Positions 45,400-56,579 of a DNA stretch of 64,000 nt are shown in pieces; the stretch's first letter is position 1; each line of letters opens with the position of its first letter. Below the pieces are notes generated by a model. The model saw only the letters and a list, made by a program, of their open reading frames with translations, was not told where the DNA came from and ran no database searches. Origin of the DNA: Takakia lepidozioides (Eukaryota; Streptophyta; Takakiopsida; Takakiales; Takakiaceae); the NCBI GenBank assembly GCA_030704615.1, contig CM060733.1, positions 44,764,001-44,828,000 on the forward strand, written 5' to 3'. The position numbers and the translations under genes are program-made.

Positions 45400-47168
45400 T
45401 TCTCCTCTCCTGACGGTACAAAAGTCTCTACCCAGGCTTGTTGCACCCGTCGATCAGCAACTTGCTGCAAATCCTTGCTCGTACCCCACAATGGAGTGTG
45501 AGCAATCATGGTAGGCAACTCCGCCATACCATGTATGTCATCCTGCTCTACTGGAGGTGGCACATCCTCTGCATGGGCATTGCCTTCCAGCAATTCTCCA
45601 AGCCAACTAACTGCAGCTGTAAAGGCGGCTAATGTTGGCATCTTGCCCCGTTGGGCAGCCGCAATACCCCCAATGAATGTCACAGGGTGTTGTGCACGAT
45701 GACCATCCCCTGACTGCCATCCAGGCCTGTAGGATGCTGACTCCTCCCAAAAGTCCAGGGTGAAGCCCATGGGATATAACACTGCCCCACCAACGAGGAC
45801 ATCGTAAGAGACCGCGTCTGTCACAATGGCCTTGACCTGCATCACTGAGCCATCTACACGATGATCCGGCTGCAGTCTAATGGCCAACTGATGCCGTGTC
45901 ATGCCCCAAGTCTGCTCTGATCCTCCCAGAGATGTCTGTATCTGGAAAGGACAAGGCTCCATATCCACCTCCATGAGGCCCAAACCTGCAATAGCAGCTC
46001 TGCCCAACATCAGTGGCTGGGCTCCCGAGTCCAACAAGACCCGTAGTGGCCGATACTTCTTGCCTGCCGGTCCACTCAAAGAGAAAATGCCATCCTGGTT
46101 GTCTAACAAGACAACTCCAGGTGTCACCATGGCGCGCTCAAAGGCTGGCCTAGCTAGAAGCTCCGTCAACCTGGCAGCTGCAGCTTGCCATGGCGCAGCC
46201 GTGGCAGTCTTGACCCTCAAATACGAGGATCCCTCTGCCACTACACCTTTCAGTAACTCCGCAGAAGATGATGTGACCTCCCCACTCTCACAGAGTGTTG
46301 CTACTAGTCTGAACACTGCAGCTGGTCTTACCCCCGGCGTCGCAATCATGGTTGCCAAGAATAGTGGGGCTTGACACACAGAGGTGGCTGCCCCCAACAA
46401 CACACCGGCTGCACTAGCCTTGGCAGCAGGTGTCAGTGCTGCACGTGTAGATCTCCCCAATGGCATAGAAACCTCCGCCTCGGTAACAGTCGGGCGAGAA
46501 CTAGGTGCCATGGATGGCGTTGACACTGTCTCCCCCAAGATGAATGACTGAGGCAGCCTCGCCTGACGGCTTGCCTCCCCACGTTGTGGATCCAACTCCA
46601 CCTCTGCACCTCGTGGCTCAAGATTTCGTACTGCTCCTCCAGTCACGGCTGCAGCAGACTCCACCTGCTCTAGTGGTAGTGCTGCTCCGCACATGAATCC
46701 CATGCCTCCCATATCTCCTCCCTCAGGAACAGGAGGTGGACCATCCCGCCTGGGAGCCGGTACCGCCTGAGCTGTAGCCATGGCAGCGAGCCTCTGCTCT
46801 AGCTGCTGAAGCCGGTTGACCATGCCTTGGTCAACACCCTGACCTCCGCGTCCTTGGCCATGTTGAGCTTGCCCTTGGCCTGCACCTCGTGCCCGACCAC
46901 CTCGTCCTCTCTGGGCTGGTCCACCTCGCCCCCGGCCACCATTGTTCCCTTGGAACTGGCCTGGGCGCAACTCAGGATGCAAGTCATAACACTGGGCATC
47001 TCCATGCCCATACTTGCCACAATGCCCACACTGCAACTGTGCAGGCTGTGTTTGTGCCAGCCTTTTGCCACTCTTTGGGCAATCTCTCTTGACATGGGGT
47101 CCTCCACATGTCCAACATATCACCCCTGGTTGCTGTTGGCCTGCAAAAGATGCCACGGGCCTCTGCAC
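45400..47168 (-). pseudogene. Gypsy nucleocapsid zinc knuckles and aspartic protease
   Basis: The first part of an 835-codon frame. Two zinc knuckles lie at residues 18-30 (CWTCGGPHVKRDC, C-x2-C-x3-H-x4-C) and 47-60 (CGHCGKYGHGDAQC, canonical). An Arg/Gly/Gln-rich stretch (residues 76-113), a Gln/Leu coiled-coil-like segment (MVNRLQQLEQRLAAM) and a long low-complexity linker follow. The protease-like core has PLRVLLDSGAQPLMLG (residues 374-389, DSG catalytic motif) and YDVLVGGAVLYPMGFTLDFW (455-474). The same frame then runs through a linker into the methyltransferase. The part from the preceding TAG at 47,220 to 47,168 is in the same frame and open. Confidence 0.85.
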
Positions 47169-47219
47169 CTGAGGTCCCCTGTAAGCTCCATGGAACTTGG
47201 GTTGGGAAACCTTGCCCCC

Positions 47220-48266
47220 CTAACCACGCTGTTGGGCAGTCCCTTGTGCCTGTGGGCTGGCAGCTGCGCCTCGTGCATGCATGTCCTTGCCAAACCCAAT
47301 GGTAACAACTCGCTCCTCCACCATGTTGAGCTCAATCCGCTCAGCCAGCAGAAACACATCTGCTAATGTGGGTTGGGCTGCTTGTAACAGGGTTGCATCC
47401 CGCACCCTTCTCCTGAGCTCCTTGTTCAAAATTCCATACCGGAACTGGATTGCCTGAGCTTCCCCTTGGGTCACACTTATCAAGCGCCTCATACGAGTGT
47501 AGGCCTCTCGCAAGCTCTCACTGGGTTTGCGCTGGAAGTCTTGCAAACTTCGCAGCTTCTCTGTCCATACACCTTGGTAGTTCCTCCGCAACTCCTGGAA
47601 GAACTCCACCACCGGGTTGAATCTAGGCACATGTGTTGTAGTCGTGGCAGGAGGAGTAGTAGCACCTTTTGAACTGGTACCACCTGCAGAAGTACCGGCA
47701 CTACTTGTTCCACTTCTAGTATTGGTAGTGGGAGGTATTGGTACTGATGCAGCTACTGGTCGCGTCGTGCCTCGAGTAATGGAGACGTAGTCAGGTGACC
47801 AATACATCCTCCACTCCTCAATCTCTGCTTCATGTCCTCGCCTGAACTCGTGGTAATAGTCCATAGGCGGGCCTTCCAAATGCTGGAACAGTCTCTTCCA
47901 CGCCATGAATGGGGTGAATAGCTGTGGATTGCGCATCTGCTGCAAATCACACCAGCTGTCGAACTCCTGGATAAAGTCATCCAACTCGATTGTGCCCACA
48001 GCTCCAGAGTACCTACGAGGCCCCTTGGTAGCTCCATACATCTCCTCCATGTCGTCCCACAACAATGGCGAATGAAACTACACACCTGTTGATGAAGCCT
48101 CCGAGTCTGTGTCTGACTCTGCACTAGTTGAGGGTGGAGGTGAAGGTGGTCTGAAACGAACACCTCGTCTGGTGAACCCACTCTCACTGCTATTGCCTGT
48201 AGCCGTACTCCCCTCAGAACCCCTGGGTAACTCCGTGATGACACTCACAATGTGTACCTCCCCCAC
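47220..48266 (-). pseudogene. Gypsy gag (capsid) region
   Basis: It starts MGEVHIVSVITELPRGSEGS, passes an acidic Ser/Pro-rich N-terminus, meets an in-frame TAG (48,080-48,078) and continues in the same frame for 281 codons. The retrotransposon gag core is seen in TIELDDFIQEFDSWCDLQ, PFMAWKRLFQHLEGPPMDYY, VEFFQELRRNYQGVWTEKLR and LREAYTRMRRLISVTQGEA, as in capsids of plant gypsy elements. A Thr/Ser-rich linker separates the two halves. A second in-frame TAG (47,222-47,220) separates capsid from nucleocapsid. The frame is shared with the zinc-knuckle/protease/methyltransferase part, so gag and the first part of pol are one frame apart from the stops. Confidence 0.85.
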
Positions 48267-48269
48267 GTG

Positions 48270-48950
48270 ACACTATAAGGCTCTATTACTAATTCTAATA
48301 GTGACACGGGTAGGCACCTGTTGCAGTTTTAAGGGTCATATCCCAGTGGCTCAGGGCACCTGCACCTGCATCCACTGCAAGAACTCCTATGGTTGGCTGG
48401 TCATCAACCCAGTCTCACCATAGAAGAAACACTGGTGGTCTTGCTGGTCATCACTCCAGCCTCACCACCGACAACATACTCTAGGATTGACCGGTGATCA
48501 AATCCGGCCTAATCCCTATGAAAGCAAGCACCCACACAAAACCAACATGGCGCACAGTCAAGCATGCAGGTGTTGGGGGGGATCCAAACACAAGAAATCA
48601 AAACATCAACACCCCCACACCAAAATCCATCTGCAGTGCTGACCTGCAGAATATCCCAGCCCAAAACCCCGGACTGACTGGCCTCCACCAAGAGAGACTT
48701 TGGCAACTACAAGTACAAAGTAATGAAAATAGTAAAGAGATGGAGGGGAAGAATAGAAGCCCGACCAAGCAAGATCTAATCCTGATCTATGCTATCAACT
48801 GCCAGACTTCTCTCAAAGTGCCTCGCTCTGCATGATGGTAAGGTGTAGGAGGTATATCTATGTCCAGAAACCTGCCACTAACCTTGTCCTAAGCTACAGT
48901 AGCTCGCTCTAACCAACCCTCCTCCTCTTTCTACCATGTAGAGACAAATC
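48270..48950. other. Leader of the gypsy element; short direct repeat, no LTR seen
   Basis: Two related units of about 45 bp (GGCTGGTCATCAACCCAGTC and TGCTGGTCATCACTCCAGCC) lie at 48,391-48,470. I find no tRNA primer-binding complement or LTR boundary upstream of gag. Confidence 0.4.
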
Positions 48951-49435
48951 AATACTCCCCTATCTCCCGCTCACTGAACACTAAAGAAAACAAAGGTAGG
49001 GTCTGATAGTCTCTCAACTCGAAAGCTTTGAGACGGTTGCGGGTGTCCTCATTGCGAATGACTGCATCTCCTTCAAACAGAACAAACTTGTCCTCGCTAA
49101 TGAACCCCCGCTCGTGGTTGTCTTGTGCAGAGCGTGTCCGGCTGCAACGCTGTCTGATTGCACAAACTTGTGTAGCTCCTGCTCCTCTACTCCAATACAC
49201 ACACGGCCTTGTGGCTGAACACCTTGGTCCACGGGGCTGTCTTTGGCTGTGTTCCAAGCCTACCTTTAACCCACTTTGGTATTTCACCTACAGCTGCAGA
49301 ACTGCTGGCTCCAATAGAGTTCTGATTGTCCAAGGCGATATTGAGGCCCTCAACGCCAACTACAGCAGTCTGTTGTCTACTGCTAATGCCTGACTCCCAG
49401 TATGCAATCAACTCGTCCAACTGTTCTCTACTCAA
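48949..49435 (-). other. Unrecognised coding-like remnant
   Basis: Three overlapping minus-strand frames have protein-like composition: MSREQLDELIAYWESGISSR, IPKWVKGRLGTQPKTAPW and FVLFEGDAVIRNEDTRNRLK. No family is recognised. It lies upstream of gag on the same strand. It could be part of the gypsy leader or a separate degraded gene. Confidence 0.25.
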
Positions 49436-49439
49436 ATCA

Positions 49440-51330
49440 GTCTGAGTTCCTTGGGAAACATAAATCTTGTTCCCTTGTGTGCACAGGTTAAGAGTCGAGA
49501 CCTACCCTTCAATTACGTCCTCATTTCCCCCAGCCATACAAGGAGGACATCCACAGGCTTGTCTCTCATATAGACCAGAACAGGTTCTAGAAACAGAATT
49601 GTGGATCTTTCATGGCACACTCACACTCTAAAAATTCCATAGATTTTTAGCAGAGTCCAAAAAACAAAAACCAGGTCTGCATAGGTAGATTTCCCCTTTC
49701 TGCAGCTATCCTCTCAAAAAATGAGTCAAACGGAGCTCATTTGACAAAGATATGACCAACCATGCTCTTTAAACATAACATTTTTTTAAAAATAAAATAA
49801 AATTAATAAGACAAAACAAATACAAGGAATTTTTTATTTTTATTTTTTCAATACTTGTCTTGGTTCCCTGTTCCCTGGTTCCCTAAGAATTCCTTGGACT
49901 CATAAACTGCAAGGCCAATTGGTCCTGAAAGAAATGTCCTCACATTAATCACGCATTCAGTATGCTCAGGGGAGAGAGGCAAGGCGGACGCAGATGATGG
50001 CAGCGATGGCCAAGCCTGCGCAAGCAAGCAGGAACAAGGAGGTGGTGCGGGGTGTTGGCCGATTCGGCCGATCAAAGACCTGATCAAAGGGTTGCACATG
50101 AGCAGCTTGCATGCTCGTCAATCTCCAAAGCCATGCAGCAGAGATGCCCGTCAGCTCCTACCAGCTCCTGGTTCTGCTCAGTCCTCACGGCTACCTACTC
50201 TTTGTCGTACACAACACTCAAAACCAGAAATCACCCTCGCTCCCCTTCAGGCTCACGAGGTTCAAGCTGGTTCCACTCACACAGGATGTCCAGTGAATGC
50301 TTGGAAGTCTAGTACACCACAGCACTCGGCTTAGAACAAGCACCTCCAGGGAAGCAGTGAAGCTGCGATTTCCTACTTATCTCTTCAGTCCGCCTCTCAT
50401 CCTCACATCAGCATTTCGCACGCAACGATTCGCAGATGACAACCTCTCTACCATCCTCCACGCTACAGCGGAGTTGCAGCAAACTGGTCTGCACCACAAG
50501 GAAAGAGGTCTGCATCTGGAGCATTGGAAGCCCTATCTTCCGGACTCACTTGCAATGGCTCTGACTTGTGCAGATCACCCAACCAGGCACATACGGGTAT
50601 GTCCCAGCTGCAAATCTTCTTTCTCAAATCGTCATGGTCAAAACCTTCCCTAGAGCTAGAACACTTTGCGCATTTCAGTCAACGTGAACTTCGTCCCCCT
50701 TCTTCAACAGCTCTTGAACACCTTCAGTTGGACTATCACGATGTGGGAAATTAACTATATTATCCGGCACACCTCCAAAAGGACGAGGTCCGATTGAACA
50801 ACACACTTACTGTCAACGAATGTGGTGCACAGTCAGGAACACTTGTTTTTGCAAACCTGGAGTAGGACACTTGAAGTGCACGTGGTGCGCAATCCCTCTC
50901 TGGCTTTTGTGTTTCCTTTCATGGACGTCTGTTGTGGAGCAGGAAACCATGTCCGTGAAGTACTTCCACTACTTGTGTCCACACCACCATGTCCAGCCAG
51001 CTTGATGCTAATGATCGCCGTCTCTCTCATCCGACCCTCAGCAGCCTGTCGTGCTCACCCCCTCCACGGGAACTTCATTCGATAGAGAGAGATCTGTTTT
51101 CCTGAATCACATAGCTGCGCCTCTGAAACCGTATCCTATGTTGATTGCTTATTCTTGCATAAAGCGTAGGAAACGCAGCCCGCAGTTCACAAGCACTAAG
51201 CTCGCCACATAATCAGAATCAGTTTCAAGAAACATGACATGGGAGATACAAGACACTGGTCTTCGATTCAAATGTCGGGCCCTGCTTTTTCTTTGCTCGA
51301 AGGAGCTCGAGCAAAGGAAGAAACGAAAAC
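49440..51330. other. No recognised gene
   Basis: Plus-strand frames at 50,050-50,760 include CPSCKSSFSNRHG, a possible single zinc-finger half, and FADDNLSTI, which superficially resembles an RT catalytic box but lacks the flanking RT motifs. An A/T-rich run lies at 49,770-49,850. Confidence 0.35.
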
Positions 51331-51335
51331 CCACT

Positions 51336-51600
51336 TTACCGCTGCTGGTGCTGGATTCCAATGAGCACCTTTAGCACGTATTGCATGGAGGGGCGTCTAT
51401 CAGGCACCTCGTGTGTGCAAAGCATGGCCACATCCATCAGCTGCAACAGCTGCTTGTCAATACCTATGGTCTTCAGCAATTTCACATCAAGAACTTGTCT
51501 GGCCAGCTCTAGCTTCGCCAATGCTTGCCGCACCCACTGTGAGCTGTTCATGCCCTTACTGACCAGAACGAAGGCTGCTTCCCCGTAGTATAGCTCCGTC
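51336..51600 (-). pseudogene. Receptor-like protein kinase, C-terminal exon fragment
   Basis: The minus-strand frame gives ELYYGEAAFVLVSKGMNSSQ, WVRQALAKLELARQVLDVKL and LMDVAMLCTHEVPDRRPSMQ with YVLKVL, ending at TAA (51,338-51,336). The CTxxxxDRRPSMxxVLxxL pattern is the conserved end (subdomain XI) of plant receptor-like kinases. No other kinase subdomain is found nearby, so this is either the last exon of a gene whose body is not recognisable here or an orphan fragment. Confidence 0.65.
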
Positions 51601-52165
51601 CTGCCCCTGCGGCCTTATGCCAGAACCAACGCTATCCTTACCAGTGGAAAGACACCAGTTCTTTGCCCCTGCTTGACATGCAGCCTGCCTCCATGGACCA
51701 TCTATATACACAGAAACCAGAGATGATCGAAACCTGCATGTTTCTTTTGGTTTTTTTTTTTTTTTTTTAAGCTTCTCAAACTAAGCACTACTTTCGCACA
51801 GGTAATCATACAAGTGCTAACCCTCAACTCCTACCTTGCACTCACAGGTAAGAGCTCATCTCTCTCGAGTGATAAACAAGCTAAAAAGACACACACTCTC
51901 AACACAAGAAATATGAAATCCATCGCTATCACTCTTTAAAAATAGAAGTCGAGCCAGGGGCACCCCAAGCTATGGGGACTCCACCCCACAACAACCTACA
52001 CTCCCATCATAAGCACACTCAGATCTAAACGCATGAAGGAGCTCGGTCGCGCAGGCTCAACTCGAGAGAGATGAGCTGCGCGACTGCCGCTCTCGTGAAG
52101 ATAAGACGGTTCAGGTGTCAAACTAAACTTGATACCTGATTTAACACTTGACCTAAATCCAAGTG
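51601..52165. other. No recognised gene
   Basis: Contains a T-run at 51,749-51,768. No coding motif is seen. Confidence 0.4.
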
Positions 52166-55137
52166 TTAAATATAAATAACTAGTTTTATTCTAGTTGTTT
52201 TCACACTATGCTTATTTAACTTGACAAACCCTTGAGGCTGCTCCATATAAACCTCCTCCTCCAAATCTCCATTTAAGAAGGCGGTTTTCACGTCCATTTG
52301 ATGGACCTCCAGATTTGATAGTGCGGCAATAGCCAAAATAGTCCTGATAGAAGATATCTTTGCAACAGGTGAAAATGTCTCATTATAATCCACTTTTTCT
52401 CTCTGAGAAAAACCTCTTGCAACTAGTCTGGCTTTATACCTTTTCACTGATCAATCCATCTGCTTTAAGTTTGAGTTTATAGATCCACTTACATCCAACA
52501 GTCTTTCTCCCTTGTGGAAGTTTAGTTAGCTTTCAAGTACCATTCTTTAGTAAGGATGCAAACTCTTCATTCATAGCCTTTTGCCATCTTAACGCCTCTC
52601 TACAACTGAGAGCTTCCTTAAATGACACTGGCTCTTCATTTTCAACAAGCATTGTTTGTAACAAATCAAGAGATTCTATGAGTCTTTGACTGGGTCTTCT
52701 CTCTCTCATGGACCTGCGAACTTGGATATCAAGTTGAACCCTAGGTGCTCGTAGTTGAGGTTGAGCCACTTGAACATTTGCTGGAATATTACTTGGCTGT
52801 GATGTCTCTATTTCCTCATTAGAGCCAGAATCACAATCTTTGTCCATGTCCAAACCTAGATCCACATTTGATCCCTTCTCAGGCTCACCACCTCGAAGTG
52901 TCTTTGGTTTCCATGCTTCATTGAAAACCACATCACGACTAACTAACAAGACTTTGTTAGCTAGATCAAACAACCGATAGGATTTACTGGCTTTCGAATA
53001 ACCCACAAAAATACACTTTGTGCTTTTATCATCAAGCTTCTTCGTATTCTCCTTAGGGATATGAACAAAAGCTTCACAACCAAAAACACGTAAATGCTTC
53101 GCTGAGGGCTTCTGGCCAGTCCACACTTCCTCCGGTGTCCTTCTTGGCACAACACTTATAGGTACCATGTTTAATACATAGTTGGCCGTTTGCACAGCAT
53201 CTGCCCACCATTTGTTGTCTAACCCACTATGCTTCAACATTGTCCTTGCTGCTTCTACCAATGACCGGTTCTTACGTTCAGCCACCCCGTTCTGCTCTGG
53301 GGTGTAAGGAGCAGTCAATTGATGCTCAATTCCTTCTCTCATGCAAAATTGAGCAAAAGCATTTGATTTGTACTCCCCTCCATTGTCAGAGTGCAATTTC
53401 TTGACTCGCTTCCTTATCTGTGTTTCCACCAGAGACTTATAGATCTTGAACTTGTCTAAAGCTTCACTTTTATTCTTCAGAAAATAAACTAGTGTTCTTC
53501 TAGACAAATAATCTATGAACGTCATAAAGTATTTTGTTCCTCCAATTGATATTGTTTGCATGGGGCCGCAAACGTCTGAATGTACCAACTCCAACAACTC
53601 CACGACACGACTTCCTCCTCCTTTAGGAAATAAATGCCTATGTTGTTTGCCAAATATGCACTCTTCGCAAAAAGATTTTCCAACTGAGCAATCAATATTG
53701 AAATCTTGAACCATGTTCTTAGAATGCATTAGACGTAGAGTTTTATACTGAGATGGGCCAGCCGACGATGCCAAAGATCAATTCTTCTGTCTTTGACGAT
53801 TAAGGCACTTTCAGACGCTTTATCTTGAGGTAAGACTGAAAAAACACACAACTTATACAAGTTACCTTCTCTCACCCCCTTCGCCACCACATCTCCATCT
53901 GTTGTCTTCAAAAGACAATAATTAGCATGAAACTCAAGTTGTAATCCAGAGTAACTTTACTCATTGACAGTAAATTCTTGGTCAACCCTGGAACAAATAA
54001 CACATCATTTATATATTTCTTTCTTCCTTCTTGTATAAAACAAACCTGGCCTTGACCCTGAATTATGTGACTACTGTCGTCTCCCAAGTAAACCTTCCGA
54101 ACAAGATCCCATTGTTTGTACTTTACAAACAAATCTTTGTGAGAGGTCATATGTTGAGAAGCCCCCGAGTCAATATACCAGTCATCAAGATCCTTTGAGA
54201 AAGAAGTAGAGAGAGTTGTAACAAATAGTTTCTCACAATCAATACTATCGGCATCCTCCACTGAATGAGCTTGGGTCTTTCCATCTCCCTTCTTCATCTG
54301 CCCATCTGTCATTCTCTTCCTACATTGTTTCGCCATGTGACCGACTTTCTTGCAATAAAAGCATTTACCCTTCAATTCTTTTTCGCAGGTGTAAGAGAAC
54401 TACTTGACAAACTATTTGATGACCATTTTGTTAGTGTACTACTAATACTCATATTGTTATTTTTATTTGCTTCTGAGGCTCATTTCTTTTTATTAAGACC
54501 TGATTTCCTTCCAGCAAATAAAGCAACACTCTCAGTTGTCCCAACCCCGAAATCTCTTCGCCTCATCTCTTCTTGTAGTAGCATTCCAGTTACCCTTTCT
54601 ATAGTCAACGCTTACTGACTACTAAGAGAAATGACTAGGCTATCAAAAGATTCAGGTAGACTGCCTAATAAGGTGATTACCTGATCGTCTGCAGACACAG
54701 GAGACCCTATCCCTGCCAATTGATCGATTAATGATCTAAAGTTACTAACATGCTCTGCTACATATTCTGATTCAGACATTTTTAAACGGAGCAGTCGTCT
54801 TTTTAAATAAAGCTTAGAAGTGACATCTTTCGTTTCAAATACTGTCATTAAATGATCCCACGTTGCATTAGATGTTGTAGCCTGACTGACATGCAAAAAC
54901 TGAAAGTCTTTTAAGTTTAATAGGATTGATGCAAGTGCTTTTCCATCTCTCTTCCCCCACTCTTTCACAACATTTTGATCTGTAGCAGCAGGCTTCGCTT
55001 CAGTCCCATCTAATATGGACCAAAGATTTCTATCTAAAAATAGCATTCCGATCTTCAGCTTCCAAATATGGAAGTTTTCTCCGTCGAAACGTATCTATTA
55101 AACGGAGTTTTCCCGAGTTCCTGACTACTCCAGCCAT
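52166..55137 (-). pseudogene. Ty1/copia retrotransposon gag-pol, 3'-truncated
   Basis: Copia order on the minus strand. Gag has NFHIWKLKIGMLFLDRNLWS and the UBN2-type LLRLKMSESEYVAEHVSNFR. The zinc knuckle is CFYCKKVGHMAKQC and the protease DWYIDSGASQHMTSH. The gag-pre-integrase finger is LWHRRLAHLS. Integrase has ELVHSDVCGPM, LHSDNGGEYKS and PEQNGVAERKNRSLVEAART, the DDE residues. The start of RT is YKARLVARGFSQREKVDYNE and MDVKTAFLNGDLEEEVYMEQ. The sequence turns into unrelated DNA after PQGFVKL near 52,205, so the YVDD box, RNase H and 3' LTR are missing. Frameshifts occur near 55,085, 54,400-54,600, 53,920 and 53,745. Confidence 0.92.
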
Positions 55138-55201
55138 GCTTACGAATTGATCTAGTTCTCTCTTAGAAACGACACTGTCTTTCCACCTTGCTCTCTAAGT
55201 G

Positions 55202-55213
55202 GCTCTGATACCA
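55202..55213 (-). promoter_or_regulatory. Copia primer-binding site (initiator tRNA-Met type)
   Basis: The minus strand reads TGGTATCAGAGC directly after the LTR end. It matches the complement of the plant initiator tRNA-Met 3' end, the usual copia primer. Confidence 0.9.
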
Positions 55214-55382
55214 TGTCACAGTTCCTAAAATTCCATAGACTTGACAAGACAAGACAATGACAACAGGAGAGAGATAGAACGCTTTCACGGAGCATAACAT
55301 TAAGACATGATCACAATACAAGCAGAAATATCTGCCTTGATGCCAACTGACATCTAAAACCCGTGTACCAACCAACGTAACA
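55214..55382 (-). repeat. 5' LTR of the copia element (169 bp)
   Basis: On the minus strand it begins TGTTACGTTGGTTGG and ends GGAACTGTGACA, giving TG...CA ends with the imperfect inverted pair TGTTAC/GTGACA. The end abuts the primer site with no gap. The partner LTR is not in the window, so the outer edge is inferred from the TG/CA rule. Confidence 0.7.
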
Positions 55383-55920
55383 GATAATTACTTAGAACTG
55401 ACTAGTAAGTGTTACTCAATGTTTCAGGTAGCATAGGTTGTGACGCTTCATATCATTAACACCATCAACGACATTCCCCATAGGCGTCAAAGGATACCGA
55501 TCAGGTACTCGTGGAGGTCTACGACCTCGACTTCTAGGCGCACGCACCATCTTGTTCGAATTGAATGATCAAGAATTCTAAGTATTGCTCTACAGATCCA
55601 AAATCTTGAATCCAAAACAATTTATGAGATCTCAACATGTCAGACAAGATGAGGAACTAGAACTGAAAAGCACATACAACCTAGGTCGAAGCATCTGTAG
55701 ATAAAAAAGACAAGCGCCTGCACTGAAAGAAAGAGCCAGAAGGAGATCAAGAATTGAGATACACCACACGTTATGTGTGAGCTACGTGTTTGCTGAGCTG
55801 TCAAAACAGACGTGGAATAACTCGCTAACTACCAATCACGTAAGGTAATGCCGCTCATGGGCGCCATTACCTAGTATGGAATGGTACTCTTGAGTTGTGG
55901 TAGGCTGGTAGGCTAGTTAT
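55383..55920. other. No recognised gene
   Basis: A short minus-strand frame near 55,430-55,551 (MVRAPRSRGRRPPRVPDRYP) has an Arg/Pro-rich start that could be a gag N-terminus. It is unassigned. Nothing else is seen. Confidence 0.3.
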
Positions 55921-55924
55921 TTCC

Positions 55925-56118
55925 GCACGCATATATTTGTACTGATTTTTGTTCAAAGAAATTTTGATCTTATTACAAACAGTTTTCGGTGGAATTTTTG
56001 GGCATTAGGCACTTTGGTCCCATAATTTCCCAACAATTAGGCCAAAATCTGAAAAATTCACCGAATTTACTAGGCACTTTCATTTTGAATTAATTATCGC
56101 CTACACGGTTGTCCAGGG
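55925..56118. repeat. Dispersed ~200 bp repeat, copy 3
   Basis: Same family and orientation as 31,949 and 37,720. It starts GCACGCATATATTTGTACTG and ends GTTGTCCAGGG. It lacks about 20 bp (AAGAAGAGGCTTGCAAG) present in the other two. Confidence 0.9.
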
Positions 56119-56299
56119 GATTTAGCTTAGCTGGCAGCCTTGCTGTCACAGCATCTTGGGTGCAATATGGGTACCCTATGCATCAGAAGAATCACGGGAT
56201 CAGCATCGGCGATCCTCTGCCGTTTATCCTTTCTACCTAGTATGCACGCTCTGCTGAGCTGTATTTCCCCATACCAGCTTAACACTACAGAGGAAGGAG

Positions 56300-56470
56300 A
56301 ATCTCTAGTGGAGCAGGAATACGCCTTGACAGAGCGTATCTACTTAGGTCTCCCGAGGAAGACGATGGAGACGAACATGAGCACGAAGGGGTGACAGTTA
56401 TGGCGGACCTGCCTGCCATCACATCTTTGGAGAAGGAGAGAAAGCAAGGAAACTTTTGGAAAGCGCTCGT
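56300..56470 (+). pseudogene. F-box gene fragment (copy of 36.2-36.4 kb)
   Basis: The plus strand encodes RAYLLRSPEEDDGDEHEHEG, then VTVMADLPAITSLEKERKQG and NFWKAL. This matches the middle of the F-box protein at 35.7-36.9 kb (RVDLLKSSEEDYGDRQEYEG and so on). Only about 55 codons are present. Confidence 0.85.
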
Positions 56471-56579
56471 ACACTCAACCCTCATTGGGCCAAGCCCAAG
56501 AAATTTGAAATGGGACTGTTGGGCTTGTCTTGGGTGACGTTTTCTTCCACAATCCCTGAGTGCGGATTTCATCTTGAGG

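Larger units (their letters stand above)
40595..48266 (-). mobile_element. Ty3/gypsy retrotransposon with an internal C5 DNA methyltransferase and PHD-like finger
   Basis: A collinear minus-strand polyprotein of about 7.7 kb: gag (48,266-47,220), zinc knuckles and protease (47,219 to about 45,400), cytosine methyltransferase (about 45,330-44,340), RT and RNase H (about 44,070-42,503), integrase with H2C2 finger (about 42,290-41,340), PHD-like finger and an unrecognised C-terminal region (about 41,250-40,595). Almost all of it lies in two frames. It is interrupted by twelve stops (48,078; 47,220; 44,651; 44,423; 44,072; 42,959; 42,887; 42,503; 42,288; 41,336; 41,252; 40,940) and by shifts near 44,680, 42,440 and 41,935. 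LTRs, a primer site and target duplications are not recognised. Fragments of the same family lie at 30.86-31.48 kb. This copy is inactive. Confidence 0.9.

Noticed and set aside
47108-47366. Plus-strand frames across the gypsy gag/NC region
   Set aside because: They lie opposite a well-supported coding frame and are shadows.
39436-49500. LTR pair of the methyltransferase gypsy element
   Set aside because: No matching TG...CA blocks, primer site or polypurine tract could be found by eye on either side.
50297-50653. FADDNLSTI as a reverse transcriptase catalytic box
   Set aside because: No motif A or B, fingers or thumb sequence occurs around it in any frame.
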